Notes under the pieces: model-generated
Databases searched by the model: none
Seen by the model: only the letters and a program-made list of their open reading frames with translations
What the model was told of the DNA's origin: nothing
Made by a program: the position numbers and the translations under genes
In this document: one piece after another, positions 7,564 to 15,350 of the stretch
Position numbering within the stretch: the stretch's first letter is position 1
Layout of the letters: every line of letters starts with the position of its first letter
NCBI GenBank assembly: GCA_022793195.1
Contig: JAAWCJ010000040.1
Span: forward strand, 1-35,670
Reading direction: 5' to 3'
Source of the DNA: Lachnospiraceae bacterium
GTDB lineage: Bacteria; Bacillota; Clostridia; Lachnospirales; Lachnospiraceae
Length of the DNA stretch: 35,670 nt

Positions 7564-7669
7564 TCTTTATCTCCGCTACAGTGCGATCCCCCGGAGGGCC
7601 TTTGTCGTATAGGGAACGAAGTTTCCTATACAATAAAAACAGCCTCCTGTAATTAATATAATAATTATA
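7564..7669 (-). promoter_or_regulatory. Cassette leader: TATAAT-like element and structured 5' leader
   Basis: On the minus strand a TATAAT hexamer lies at 7664-7669. No good -35 lies at normal distance; a TTGACA at 7698-7703 is 28 bases away, which is too far. The leader that follows holds a hairpin at 7607-7631 (arms GTATAGG/CCTATAC, extended by AAC/GTT after one mismatch). A GC-rich tract with CCCTCCGGGGG follows, then a small CGC...GCG stem at about 7572-7590. An AGGAGG at about 7642-7647 could pair with the CCTCC downstream. This may be a regulatory leader or a remnant of an element end or transfer origin. Confidence 0.35.
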
Positions 7670-7782
7670 CTATGCAGAAGGCCGTTTTACTTTCATTTGT
7701 CAATAAAGCCTATATTACATATAACTCATAATTTTCACATGCTTTTCCGTACAAATTCCAAGTAAGGGCAAATTCACCTGCA

Positions 7783-8733
7783 TTACTTCATCAGTTGTTG
7801 AAGCTTTTCTGCTGCATCATCCAGCGCCTTTAACTCTTCCGCCGTCAGGCTCCAACCGGCTGCGCCACAGTTTTCCAGGGCATGGGCCGCGGACCGTACA
7901 CCCACAATGGCCGTGTCCACATAAGGTTTAGACATGCTCCAGTTGAGGGCTATCTGTGAGAGGGATACCCCGTTATGGTGATTTGCAATTTCATCCATCT
8001 GCTTTAATAATTCCTGGATCCTTGTAAATGCAGGTTCCTTAAAAAAGCTATAGAATTCTGTTCTCATGTCTCCTGCGTCAAACGCCGGCTTTTCCCGGTA
8101 TTTCCCGGATAAAATACCTGCCCCCATGGAACCGTAGGTCATGGTTCCGATTCCCATCCCATGCATGCCATACAGTTTCTCTTTCTCCTTTTCATAAACC
8201 ATGGAATACTGATCCTGTGCCACCGCAATCTCAGAAAAGCAGGAAGCTTCCTTAATCTGTTCCAGCGAAAAATTGGATACCCCGATATTACGGATCTTTC
8301 CCTCTTCCTTCAGGCGGTTTAACTCCGTAAAGGTTTCTTCCATAGGCACGTTCTGATCCGGCCAGTGAACCAGGTATACGTCAATATGATCCGTATCTAA
8401 GTATCTCAGGGACTCTTCGCACTGGCGGCGAACCGCCTTCGCAGAATTATCGCGAATATACGTCCCGTTCACATACTGTGTGCCTGTCTTGGTCACATAT
8501 ACAAGGTCATCCCGTTTGCCTTTCAGAATCTTTCCGAGAAATTTTTCCGCCTCCCCGCCGTTGTAGGCAGGCGCTGTGTCAACCAGGTTCACCCCCGCAT
8601 CCAGCATGGCGGCAACCGCTTCCTGGCAGGCTTTTTCATCCGTATGCCCCCAGCCGGCTCCACCGATTGCCCAGGTTCCAAGGGAAATGGCCGAAACCTG
8701 AAGTCCTGTTTTTCCAAATGTCTTATAAATCAT
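7783..8733 (-). CDS. Aldo/keto reductase
   Basis: This 316-residue NADPH-dependent aldo/keto reductase is a TIM barrel of the IolS/YdhF-like type. The catalytic set is visible: D52 and Y57 (DTAPAYNGG), K82 (VTKTG) and H123 (LVHWPD). The nucleotide-binding region VGVRSAAHALEN lies near the C-terminus. The length is usual. It starts at ATG 8733 with an AAGGAGGT site. It lies 70 bases downstream of a WYL-type regulator on the same strand, so the regulator may control it. No clear terminator follows before the cassette leader, so read-through into the cassette is possible. The substrate cannot be predicted. Confidence 0.9.
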   Translation of the reverse strand: MIYKTFGKTGLQVSAISLGTWAIGGAGWGHTDEKACQEAVAAMLDAGVNLVDTAPAYNGGEAEKFLGKILKGKRDDLVYVTKTGTQYVNGTYIRDNSAKAVRRQCEESLRYLDTDHIDVYLVHWPDQNVPMEETFTELNRLKEEGKIRNIGVSNFSLEQIKEASCFSEIAVAQDQYSMVYEKEKEKLYGMHGMGIGTMTYGSMGAGILSGKYREKPAFDAGDMRTEFYSFFKEPAFTRIQELLKQMDEIANHHNGVSLSQIALNWSMSKPYVDTAIVGVRSAAHALENCGAAGWSLTAEELKALDDAAEKLQQLMK

Positions 8734-8749
8734 CCGCTACCTCCTTTTC

Positions 8750-8769
8750 CTGTCTGCCCCGGCAGACAG
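8750..8769. promoter_or_regulatory. Palindrome between regulator and reductase genes
   Basis: The arms CTGTCTGCC and GGCAGACAG are perfect inverted repeats separated by two bases. Related GACAGAC and GTGTCTG elements lie just beyond, up to about 8800. The site is upstream of the reductase ribosome binding site and could be an operator for the neighbouring regulator or an mRNA hairpin. Confidence 0.4.
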
Positions 8770-8803
8770 TTGACAGACTTTAAAGTGTCTGGTTGTCAGC
8801 ACA

Positions 8804-9463
8804 CTAGTTATCCTTATACATATTTCTGATTTCTTTCAGATACTTCCTGTATTCCCGGATAATGAAGGACGGGCTGTTTACCCTCACCCGACAGCCAAAA
8901 CGGGCAAGCCATCCGTAAAATTCCCGGCTTTGTTTTACCCTGAACTTAAGAACCGCACTTCCCGTCTTCCTGCTGGCCTTCTCCCTGATGGAACCATTTT
9001 CTCCCAATTCTTCCAGGATAAACGCCGCCATTTTTTCTTCACAGAGAAGTTCCACCTTGGTATCACCGGACAGCCATTCATATTCCGCTGTTTTCACCTG
9101 CCGCCTGTCCGCTCTTTCCGTCTCCCCGGATACTTTTGCCTCTGCCCCGACGTTTTTTCCCACGCTTTCGGCATCCTCCCTTGAGACGGCGCAGGCCGCC
9201 TTTTCTGTTTCCGGGAAAGTGGGAAGGCCTTCCCTGCTTTCCAGATAATATCCCGCCATGCGGCCTCTTTTTCCGACAATCGAGTAACCAAATTCACGGA
9301 GGGCGTCCAGATCATCATATATCCGTTTCCTCTCCGCACGGATTCCATGGCGGGCAAGCTCTTCCAGGATTTCTTTCATTGTCACCACATGGGTCTCGTC
9401 GCTCGTTTCCAAAAGCTTAAGCACATACAAAATCTTCAGTTTCTGATTAGCCGTTCGCGCCAT
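8804..9463 (-). CDS. HTH transcriptional regulator of the WYL type, WYL core apparently missing
   Basis: With the start at ATG 9463 (GGAGGG just upstream) this is a 219-residue protein. An earlier ATG at 9523 would overlap malQ and is less likely. Residues 1-75 form a DeoR-like winged helix (RKRIYDDLDALREFGYSI). Residues 128-215 resemble the C-terminal WCX domain of WYL regulators (FYGWLARFGCRVRVNSP). Between them lies only a charged segment of about 50 residues. The roughly 100-residue WYL ligand-binding core normally present in this family of about 300 residues is not seen. It lies between malQ and the aldo/keto reductase, which it may regulate. Confidence 0.75.
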   Translation of the reverse strand: MARTANQKLKILYVLKLLETSDETHVVTMKEILEELARHGIRAERKRIYDDLDALREFGYSIVGKRGRMAGYYLESREGLPTFPETEKAACAVSREDAESVGKNVGAEAKVSGETERADRRQVKTAEYEWLSGDTKVELLCEEKMAAFILEELGENGSIREKASRKTGSAVLKFRVKQSREFYGWLARFGCRVRVNSPSFIIREYRKYLKEIRNMYKDN

Positions 9464-9503
9464 ATCCAGCCCTCCTCTCCATGATTGCCTTACATCATCT
9501 TCA

Positions 9504-11006
9504 TCAATATCTGTGGTATACATGCACCAAAAAGCTTAAAAATCCTGCCTCATGCTGCCCCAGCTGTCCTTTTTTCAACCGCCATTTCCAGTTGTCTCCC
9601 AGGGTGGACGGGAAATTCATCCTGGCGGAATTGTCCAGCTTCAGCACATCCTGGGCCTGGAAAATCACCACATCCGCAATGCTTCCATATGCCTGTCGAA
9701 ACAGCCCTTCCACGATTTTGCTGCGGTCCCTGGTGCCTAAAAGCTCAAATAAGTACGTCAGAACCTCGTCGGACTTATCGCAGAACAGCCCCGCCAGTGT
9801 TTCATTGTCATGGGTCCCTCCATAGGCCACGCAGTTGGATGTCTTATAATTATGAGGTAAATGCTCATTGGCCGGATCACCGTCAAAACCAAATGCCAAC
9901 ACCTTCATACCCGGATAACCGTTTTCCCGGAGAAGTTCCCGTACCTTTGGCGTTACCGTCCCCAGATCTTCCGCTATGATACGCATTTCTCCCGCCGCCT
10001 TGTTGATCACATCCGTCAGTTTCGTCCCGGGTCCCGGCTCATAAGAACCTTTCACACTGTCTTTTGCGCCTCCGGGCACTGCATAATATCTGGTGATGCC
10101 GATAAAATGGTCAATACGGAGGGCATCATATAATTCCCTGGAAGCAGCAATCCTCTGATACCACCACTCAAAATCTTCCTTCTCCATGGCTTCCCAGTCA
10201 TAAAGGGGATTGCCCCAAAGCTGCCCTGTCTCACTGAATGCATCCGGCGGCACCCCTGCAATAAATTTAGGCGTCAGGTTCTCCTCATCCAGCTGGAACA
10301 GGCCAGGATGGCTCCACACATCCGCACTGTCCATCGCGGCGTAAATGGGAATATCCCCTATGATCTGAATTCCTTTTTCTGAAGCATATTCCCGCAGTTT
10401 CTTCCATTGGCGGAAAAATTCATACTGGCAAAATTCCCAAAATTCTATGTCTTCCTTAAGAAGCTGGCGGTACTTTGCAACAGCCGCCTTTTCCCTGAAC
10501 CGGATATCTTCATCCCAGGAAAGCCATCCTGTATTTTTAAAATGTCCTTTACATGCCATATAAAGGCTGTAGTCGCCCAGCCAATAAGTATTGTCCTCTA
10601 AAAACTTCTGAAAATCCGCTGTTTCTTTATGGGCGCTGTTTTGAAATGCTTTCCGAAGCACCGGAAAACGGCTTTCATAAATCGTCTCATAAGAAACGTA
10701 AGACGCATTGTCCCCCCAAAATACGCTTTCTACATCTTTCTTTTCCAGGATCCCGTCCTCTGCCAGTACATCCAGGTCAATGAAATATGGATTGCCGGCA
10801 AATGCCGAGAAAGACTGGTATGGGCTGTCCCCGTAACTGGTGGGCCCCATGGGAAGTACCTGCCAGTACTTCTGTCCTGCCCTTTTCAAAAAATCTATAA
10901 ATTCATAAGCCGCCTTCCCAAATGTCCCGATTCCGTAAGGGGATGGAAGACTGGTAATCGGAAGCAGGATCCCCGCTCCCCTCTCCAAAGTCTGATTTTT
11001 CATCAT
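9504..11006 (-). CDS. malQ: 4-alpha-glucanotransferase (amylomaltase)
   Basis: This 500-residue GH77 enzyme transfers alpha-1,4-glucan segments in maltodextrin and glycogen use. Family motifs are clear: ILLPITSLPSPYGIGTFG near the N-terminus, IIGDIPIYAA, the nucleophile Asp in DALRIDHFIG, the acid/base Glu in IIAEDLGTVT, and the transition-state Asp in GGTHDNETL. The length is normal. Two adjacent ATGs open the frame, at 11006 and 11003, behind GAGGG. It has its own promoter at 11035-11063 and is followed closely by the WYL-type regulator. Confidence 0.95.
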   Translation of the reverse strand: MMKNQTLERGAGILLPITSLPSPYGIGTFGKAAYEFIDFLKRAGQKYWQVLPMGPTSYGDSPYQSFSAFAGNPYFIDLDVLAEDGILEKKDVESVFWGDNASYVSYETIYESRFPVLRKAFQNSAHKETADFQKFLEDNTYWLGDYSLYMACKGHFKNTGWLSWDEDIRFREKAAVAKYRQLLKEDIEFWEFCQYEFFRQWKKLREYASEKGIQIIGDIPIYAAMDSADVWSHPGLFQLDEENLTPKFIAGVPPDAFSETGQLWGNPLYDWEAMEKEDFEWWYQRIAASRELYDALRIDHFIGITRYYAVPGGAKDSVKGSYEPGPGTKLTDVINKAAGEMRIIAEDLGTVTPKVRELLRENGYPGMKVLAFGFDGDPANEHLPHNYKTSNCVAYGGTHDNETLAGLFCDKSDEVLTYLFELLGTRDRSKIVEGLFRQAYGSIADVVIFQAQDVLKLDNSARMNFPSTLGDNWKWRLKKGQLGQHEAGFLSFLVHVYHRY

Positions 11007-11034
11007 TGGTTTCCCTCACTCTTTATTTTTTACT

Positions 11035-11063
11035 ATTATACTGAAAAACCGAAGGATATACAA
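11035..11063 (-). promoter_or_regulatory. malQ promoter
   Basis: On the minus strand TTGTAT (11058-11063) and TATAAT (11035-11040) are 17 bases apart. The -10 lies about 30 bases before the malQ start. Confidence 0.65.
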
Positions 11064-11069
11064 TAAAAT

Positions 11070-12629
11070 CTAAAATGCAATCGCCGGTTTTTCCACGCCG
11101 CCCACAATGAACCCAACGTCTGAAACAGTCCCTCCTGCGGGAATCTTCCTATTATAGTCTACGGCAGACACCGTAAGGGTGTTTCCCTCCACTTTATATT
11201 CCCCATTCCAGCCGTCGGACAGAGAAATTTCTTCCTGAAAGGTAAGAGAAACACTCCAGCCGTCCATCTCTGTTTCCGAGCTGTTGCTGACCGTGAGGGC
11301 ATACTGGCAAAATACCTGTCCGTCTGCCTCCCAGGTATTTTTAAGCTCTGCCTGGCAGTTTACCCCTTCTCCCTGAATCCGGCCTGCTGCCTGTATTTCC
11401 TCCCCGCTTCTTTCCGGTTCTTTTTCTGCATCTTTTTCGATTCCTTCTTCCGGCCTTTCATCTCCCGCGGATGACTCTCCCGTCAGCATCTGATACAGCC
11501 ATTTTCCCGATTCGCTCAAGTCTCCCGAAGAAAAACCGGAGGTTTTAGAGCAGCTTTCTTTCAAAATGGCCGAAGTCTCCGCCTTGTTGGACAGATTCCA
11601 GGCCACATAGCTGACGCCATACTCATCCATAGCCTGAATCCATGCGTCCGCCTGGTCCACATCGATGCTTCCATTTCCGCTGGCATCGCAGATTCCATAT
11701 TCCGATACAAAAACAGGAAGTCCGCCGTCAATGGCCTTTTTCATGGTATCCCGAAGCCAGTCCGTATGGGTCGCCGCATAAAAATGAAGCGTATACATGA
11801 CATTGTCATACCCGGTTATGGGGTCCGCTGCCGCCTGATCCACCATTTGTGACCAGTTGGGGGTTCCCACCAGAATAACGCCGTCAGGATCCTGTTCTCT
11901 GATGACAGCGATCACTTCTGACCCGTATGTTTTTATCTCCCCCCAGTCCACATTTCCATTTGGCTCATTGCAGATTTCATAAATGACATTGTCACAGTCT
12001 TTGTATTTCTCCGACATTTCCCGGAAAAATGCTTTCGCTTCCTCGATGTGCTGATTGGGATTTCCGTCAGATAAAATATGCCAGTCAATGATGACGTACA
12101 TATCCTGCTCCACCGCATACTCCACACCCCGTTCCACCAGCGCCTTAAGTTCTTCCTTGTTTCCGTCGCTGCAATAGCCTCCGGATTCCGCCGTATACAT
12201 GGCAAGCCTTATGACGTTTACATCCCACTCTTTACGAAGCTGCCTGAAACAGTCTTCATTGACATAAGCCGGGAACCAGGCTAGGCCGTGGGTACTGATT
12301 CCGCGAAGCTGCACCGGTTTCCCGTTTTCATCAACCAGCATTGTCCCATTGACCCGGAGGGCGCCGCAGGTGGAAGGCGCCGCAGGTGTTTTCCCTGTAT
12401 CATCAGTCACTTGCCCGGCAGAAGGATTTTCCGCCGTCCCGGCCGGATTCTCCGTCTCTTCCAGGCTTCGCGCGCCGGTGGTCTCCTGAGCTGATTCTCG
12501 CTCTTCCTGCCCTTTTTCCGTCTCTATCTCATTTTGTCCTGTCTCTTTTACGTTTCCGCTGCCACACCCGCCGACGGCCACCAGACAGGCCGCAAAAATC
12601 AAGACTGCCGCTTTCCATATCTTTTTCAT
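11070..12629 (-). CDS. GH5 endoglucanase-like lipoprotein with CBM2-like C-terminus
   Basis: This 519-residue secreted glycoside hydrolase begins with a lipoprotein signal peptide (lipobox AVGGC, lipidated C22). A disordered Glu/Thr-rich linker follows to about residue 88, then a GH5 catalytic domain at about 90-385. The acid/base Glu is E222 (YEICNEP) and the nucleophile is E310 (VFVSEYG), both intact. After a second Glu-rich linker, residues 420-519 resemble a cellulose-binding module of the CBM2 type (WEADGQVFCQY, DGWSVSL). It should be anchored outside the membrane and cleave beta-1,4-glucans. ATG 12629 is preferred over TTG 12632. The ATG overlaps the stop of the aminotransferase gene as TGATG, so the two are translationally coupled, an odd pairing. 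Confidence 0.88.
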   Translation of the reverse strand: MKKIWKAAVLIFAACLVAVGGCGSGNVKETGQNEIETEKGQEERESAQETTGARSLEETENPAGTAENPSAGQVTDDTGKTPAAPSTCGALRVNGTMLVDENGKPVQLRGISTHGLAWFPAYVNEDCFRQLRKEWDVNVIRLAMYTAESGGYCSDGNKEELKALVERGVEYAVEQDMYVIIDWHILSDGNPNQHIEEAKAFFREMSEKYKDCDNVIYEICNEPNGNVDWGEIKTYGSEVIAVIREQDPDGVILVGTPNWSQMVDQAAADPITGYDNVMYTLHFYAATHTDWLRDTMKKAIDGGLPVFVSEYGICDASGNGSIDVDQADAWIQAMDEYGVSYVAWNLSNKAETSAILKESCSKTSGFSSGDLSESGKWLYQMLTGESSAGDERPEEGIEKDAEKEPERSGEEIQAAGRIQGEGVNCQAELKNTWEADGQVFCQYALTVSNSSETEMDGWSVSLTFQEEISLSDGWNGEYKVEGNTLTVSAVDYNRKIPAGGTVSDVGFIVGGVEKPAIAF

Positions 12630-13696
12630 CAATTCTCTTCTTTTTCCATTTCATACAATGCATCCAAAAACTGTTTCATATACTGCTTCTCACCGGTGGT
12701 AACACGGAGACAAGTTCCCATGCCTCCAATCCCGGCATAAGTTTTTATTAAAATCTTCTTTTCCGCCTTCATCCTTCTCACCAAAGTTTCTGCATCGGTT
12801 TTCGGCTGGATAAAAATAAAATTCCCCTCTCCTCCATTAAATTTATATCCATGTTTTGTCAGGGAATCGGCCAGATACGCCTTTCCTTCTTTCTGACGGC
12901 AGATCAAGTCCTCAAGCATACCGTCGGTTTTTATGATGGTCTCTGCAAATTTCATGGCAAACGCATTGACATTATGGGGAGTACATAATTTCTGTACCAT
13001 TTTGATGCCTTCCGGCCAGCCCACCACATACCCCAGACGGCAGCCGGCAAGCGAAAACAGTTTAGAAAATGTACGCGTCACAAAAATATGCCGACGGTTT
13101 AACGCATAATCAATGAATGACTTGGGATAAAAATATAAATACGCCTCGTCCACCAGTACCGTAATTTCATTTTTTTCAGCCGCCTGTATAAGCGCGGCAA
13201 ATTCATCGTCCGAATATACATTGCCCATGGGATTATTGGGGTTTACCAAAATCAGCAGTTCAACCTCCGGCGTCAGTTTCTCCATGATATGTTCCACCGG
13301 CATTTCCAGAGATTCCGTATAAGGGACAGGGATAAAAGTCCTTCCATACATTTTGGAATAGACTTCAAACATGGCATATGTGGGAGTTACTCCCACAATC
13401 TTTCCTCCCGGCGATGTAAATGCCTCTATAATATTCCGAATTCCTTCTGAGGAACCATTGACCAGGCAGAGATGTTCGATATCCGTTCCCAGGAATCCTG
13501 CCAGCATTTCGGTAAATTCCAATGTCTCAGGATACTGGGCTACGAATTCCGGCGTCACATCCTCTAAAACCTTGTCAATAAATTCCTGGGAAAGCCCTCC
13601 GGGATTTTCATTCAAATCAAGCCGCAGATACCCCGCTCTTTTATTCTGGTCGAAAATTCTGTCAAGGGTTTCAATTTCTTTACTTAAATAATACAT
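12629..13696 (-). CDS. HisC-like class I/II PLP-dependent aminotransferase
   Basis: This 355-residue fold-type I PLP enzyme has LVNPNNPMGN around N155, D183 (VDEAYLYF), the Schiff-base Lys K212 (TRTFSKLFS) and R220. This is the histidinol-phosphate aminotransferase subgroup. No other histidine genes are nearby, and the frame is coupled to a GH5 lipoprotein gene and divergent from a cytidylyltransferase fusion. A specialised amino-group donor role, for example on a surface-polymer precursor, is therefore as likely as histidine synthesis. Its promoter lies at 13842-13870, leaving a leader of about 140 bases. Confidence 0.85.
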   Translation of the reverse strand: MYYLSKEIETLDRIFDQNKRAGYLRLDLNENPGGLSQEFIDKVLEDVTPEFVAQYPETLEFTEMLAGFLGTDIEHLCLVNGSSEGIRNIIEAFTSPGGKIVGVTPTYAMFEVYSKMYGRTFIPVPYTESLEMPVEHIMEKLTPEVELLILVNPNNPMGNVYSDDEFAALIQAAEKNEITVLVDEAYLYFYPKSFIDYALNRRHIFVTRTFSKLFSLAGCRLGYVVGWPEGIKMVQKLCTPHNVNAFAMKFAETIIKTDGMLEDLICRQKEGKAYLADSLTKHGYKFNGGEGNFIFIQPKTDAETLVRRMKAEKKILIKTYAGIGGMGTCLRVTTGEKQYMKQFLDALYEMEKEEN

Positions 13697-13841
13697 CTTT
13701 TGCTCCTTTGCTGTTTCTGTTTCCGGTACGCCGTTTATCTTTGCCTTACGTCCCCGGAAAACAGTTGTCCTGTAAAATGAACTATGTTATACTTTTACAT
13801 ATGTTTTTTATGGAAATCAACAGATTTTTTCTTTTGTCTTC

Positions 13842-13870
13842 ATTATAACAAGCATGTTATCCATTGACAA
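13842..13870 (-). promoter_or_regulatory. Promoter of the aminotransferase-GH5 operon
   Basis: Minus-strand TTGTCA (13865-13870) and TATAAT (13842-13847) are separated by 17 bases, a near-consensus sigma-A-type promoter. Confidence 0.65.
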
Positions 13871-13904
13871 GATATGCATACCTTACGTTTCCGATTTTTT
13901 GTTT

Positions 13905-13934
13905 TTGGACAGGAAGAAGAGTGGCTTTTATGAT
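13905..13934 (+). promoter_or_regulatory. Promoter of the cytidylyltransferase fusion gene
   Basis: TTGGAC (13905-13910) and TATGAT (13929-13934) are 18 bases apart, and the gene starts about 40 bases downstream. It is divergent from the aminotransferase promoter. Confidence 0.5.
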
Positions 13935-13973
13935 AAAGTTACAAAGGCTTTCCTTTAAGGAGAATCTTTCATT

Positions 13974-15308
13974 ATGAAAAAAGTGATTACTTATGGCACT
14001 TACGACTTGCTTCACCACGGACATATACGGCTTTTAGAGCGGGCCCGGGCATTGGGTGACTATCTGATCGTGGGGGTCACTGCCGATGATTTCGACAAAG
14101 TACGCGGAAAAATCAACGTACAGCAGCCTCTTATGGAACGCATCGAAGGTGTGCGGGCCACAGGCCTTGCCGACGAAATCATTGTGGAAGAATATGAGGG
14201 CCAGAAAATAGACGATATCCGCCGCTATCATGTGGATATTTTTACCGTTGGTTCTGACTGGGCCGGCAAATTTGATTATCTCAATGAATACTGTCAGGTG
14301 GTGTACCTGCCCAGGACAAAGGGCATCTCCAGTTCTGAGGAGCGGGCCAAAAAACGTGCCATCCGTCTGGGCCTGGTGGGCGAGACCAATATCCTGAGTA
14401 AATATAAAAATGAGTGCGCCTTTGTCAATGGCCTTCAGGAGGCCGGAATTTACACCACTGATAAGCGGATTCAGGAAACAGAGAAATCCTCTCTCCTGGC
14501 AGACAGTTATGAAGCGCTTTTAAACCAGGTGGACGCCGTATATCTCGTTTCCCACCCGGACATGCATAACCGGCAGATCGAACAGGCCCTGCTTTCCGGA
14601 AAGCATGTTTTATGTGAATCTCCCATTGCCCTCAAAAAAGACCAGTGCCGTCAATTATTTTCCCTGGCAAAAGAGCGGCATCTGACTTTGATGGAGGCTG
14701 TAAAAACAGCATATGCAACAGCCTATAATCGTCTGCTTCTTTTGGCTAAAAGCGGGCAAATCGGCCAAATCGTTGCCATTGATGCCGTCTGTACCAGCCT
14801 TGCTTCCGACGGAGGAACCCAGCTCGACGCCTTATGGAACAGTATTTGTGCCTGGGGGCCTACCGCCATGCTTCCTATTTTCCACCTGTTTGGCTGCGGG
14901 TACTCGGAGAAGCAGATTATCTCCTGTTTAAAAGACACCTCTTCTCCTTTTGATATTTTTACAAAAATCAATTTTGTTTATCCAAATGCCACCGCCGCCT
15001 TAACAGTCGGAAATGGCGTCAAATCAGAAGGGGAGCTGGTCATCTCAGGGACAAAAGGTTATATCTATGTCCCGGCTCCCTGGTGGAAAACGGAATATTT
15101 TGAAATTCGTTACGAAAATCCTGCGGAAAATAAACGGTATTTCTATCATTTAGATGGAGAAGGTATCCGATATGAACTGGTAAATTTTGTGCGTTCCGTT
15201 GAGTCCGGCCATTCTAACCAGTATATTGACCAGGCCGTATCGGAAACCATAGCAGAAGTGATTGAAGACTTTTACAACGGCAAAGACTTGCGGCGCCTTG
15301 TGCTGTAA
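13974..15308 (+). CDS. Glycerol-3-phosphate cytidylyltransferase-like domain fused to Gfo/Idh-like domain
   Basis: This 444-residue fusion has an N-terminal nucleotidyltransferase at 1-128, related to TagD, with the HxGH motif at 14-17 (HHGH) and GISSSE at 117-122. It should load CMP onto an alcohol phosphate such as glycerol-3-phosphate. Residues 131-444 resemble Gfo/Idh/MocA oxidoreductases, but the nucleotide loop is weak (GLVGETN at 133-139) and the usual EKP motif reads ESP (215-217), so the catalytic Lys is missing. The second half may be a structural or altered enzyme. AAGGAG lies 11 bases before ATG 13974. It is a single-gene unit, and its last codons form half of the terminator stem. 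The role is probably in a surface polymer or phospholipid head group. Confidence 0.8.
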   Translation: MKKVITYGTYDLLHHGHIRLLERARALGDYLIVGVTADDFDKVRGKINVQQPLMERIEGVRATGLADEIIVEEYEGQKIDDIRRYHVDIFTVGSDWAGKFDYLNEYCQVVYLPRTKGISSSEERAKKRAIRLGLVGETNILSKYKNECAFVNGLQEAGIYTTDKRIQETEKSSLLADSYEALLNQVDAVYLVSHPDMHNRQIEQALLSGKHVLCESPIALKKDQCRQLFSLAKERHLTLMEAVKTAYATAYNRLLLLAKSGQIGQIVAIDAVCTSLASDGGTQLDALWNSICAWGPTAMLPIFHLFGCGYSEKQIISCLKDTSSPFDIFTKINFVYPNATAALTVGNGVKSEGELVISGTKGYIYVPAPWWKTEYFEIRYENPAENKRYFYHLDGEGIRYELVNFVRSVESGHSNQYIDQAVSETIAEVIEDFYNGKDLRRLVL

Positions 15309-15350
15309 TATCCCGGGTGCTACAGGGTGAAGCGCCGCAAGTCTTTTATT
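15282..15350. terminator. Bidirectional terminator overlapping the fusion gene's 3' end
   Basis: A perfect 15-bp stem joins AAAGACTTGCGGCGC (15282-15296) with its complement at 15332-15346, followed by a T-rich tract on the plus strand. The left arm encodes the last residues of the plus-strand fusion protein, the stop codon is in the loop, and the right arm touches the minus-strand aldehyde dehydrogenase stop. Confidence 0.8.

Noticed and set aside
9464-9523. Longer start for the WYL-type regulator
   Set aside because: The extra residues overlap malQ, and the strong ribosome site precedes the internal ATG at 9463.
9485-9979. 164-codon plus-strand frame over the malQ 3' end
   Set aside because: It is antisense to conserved malQ coding sequence and has no recognisable domain.
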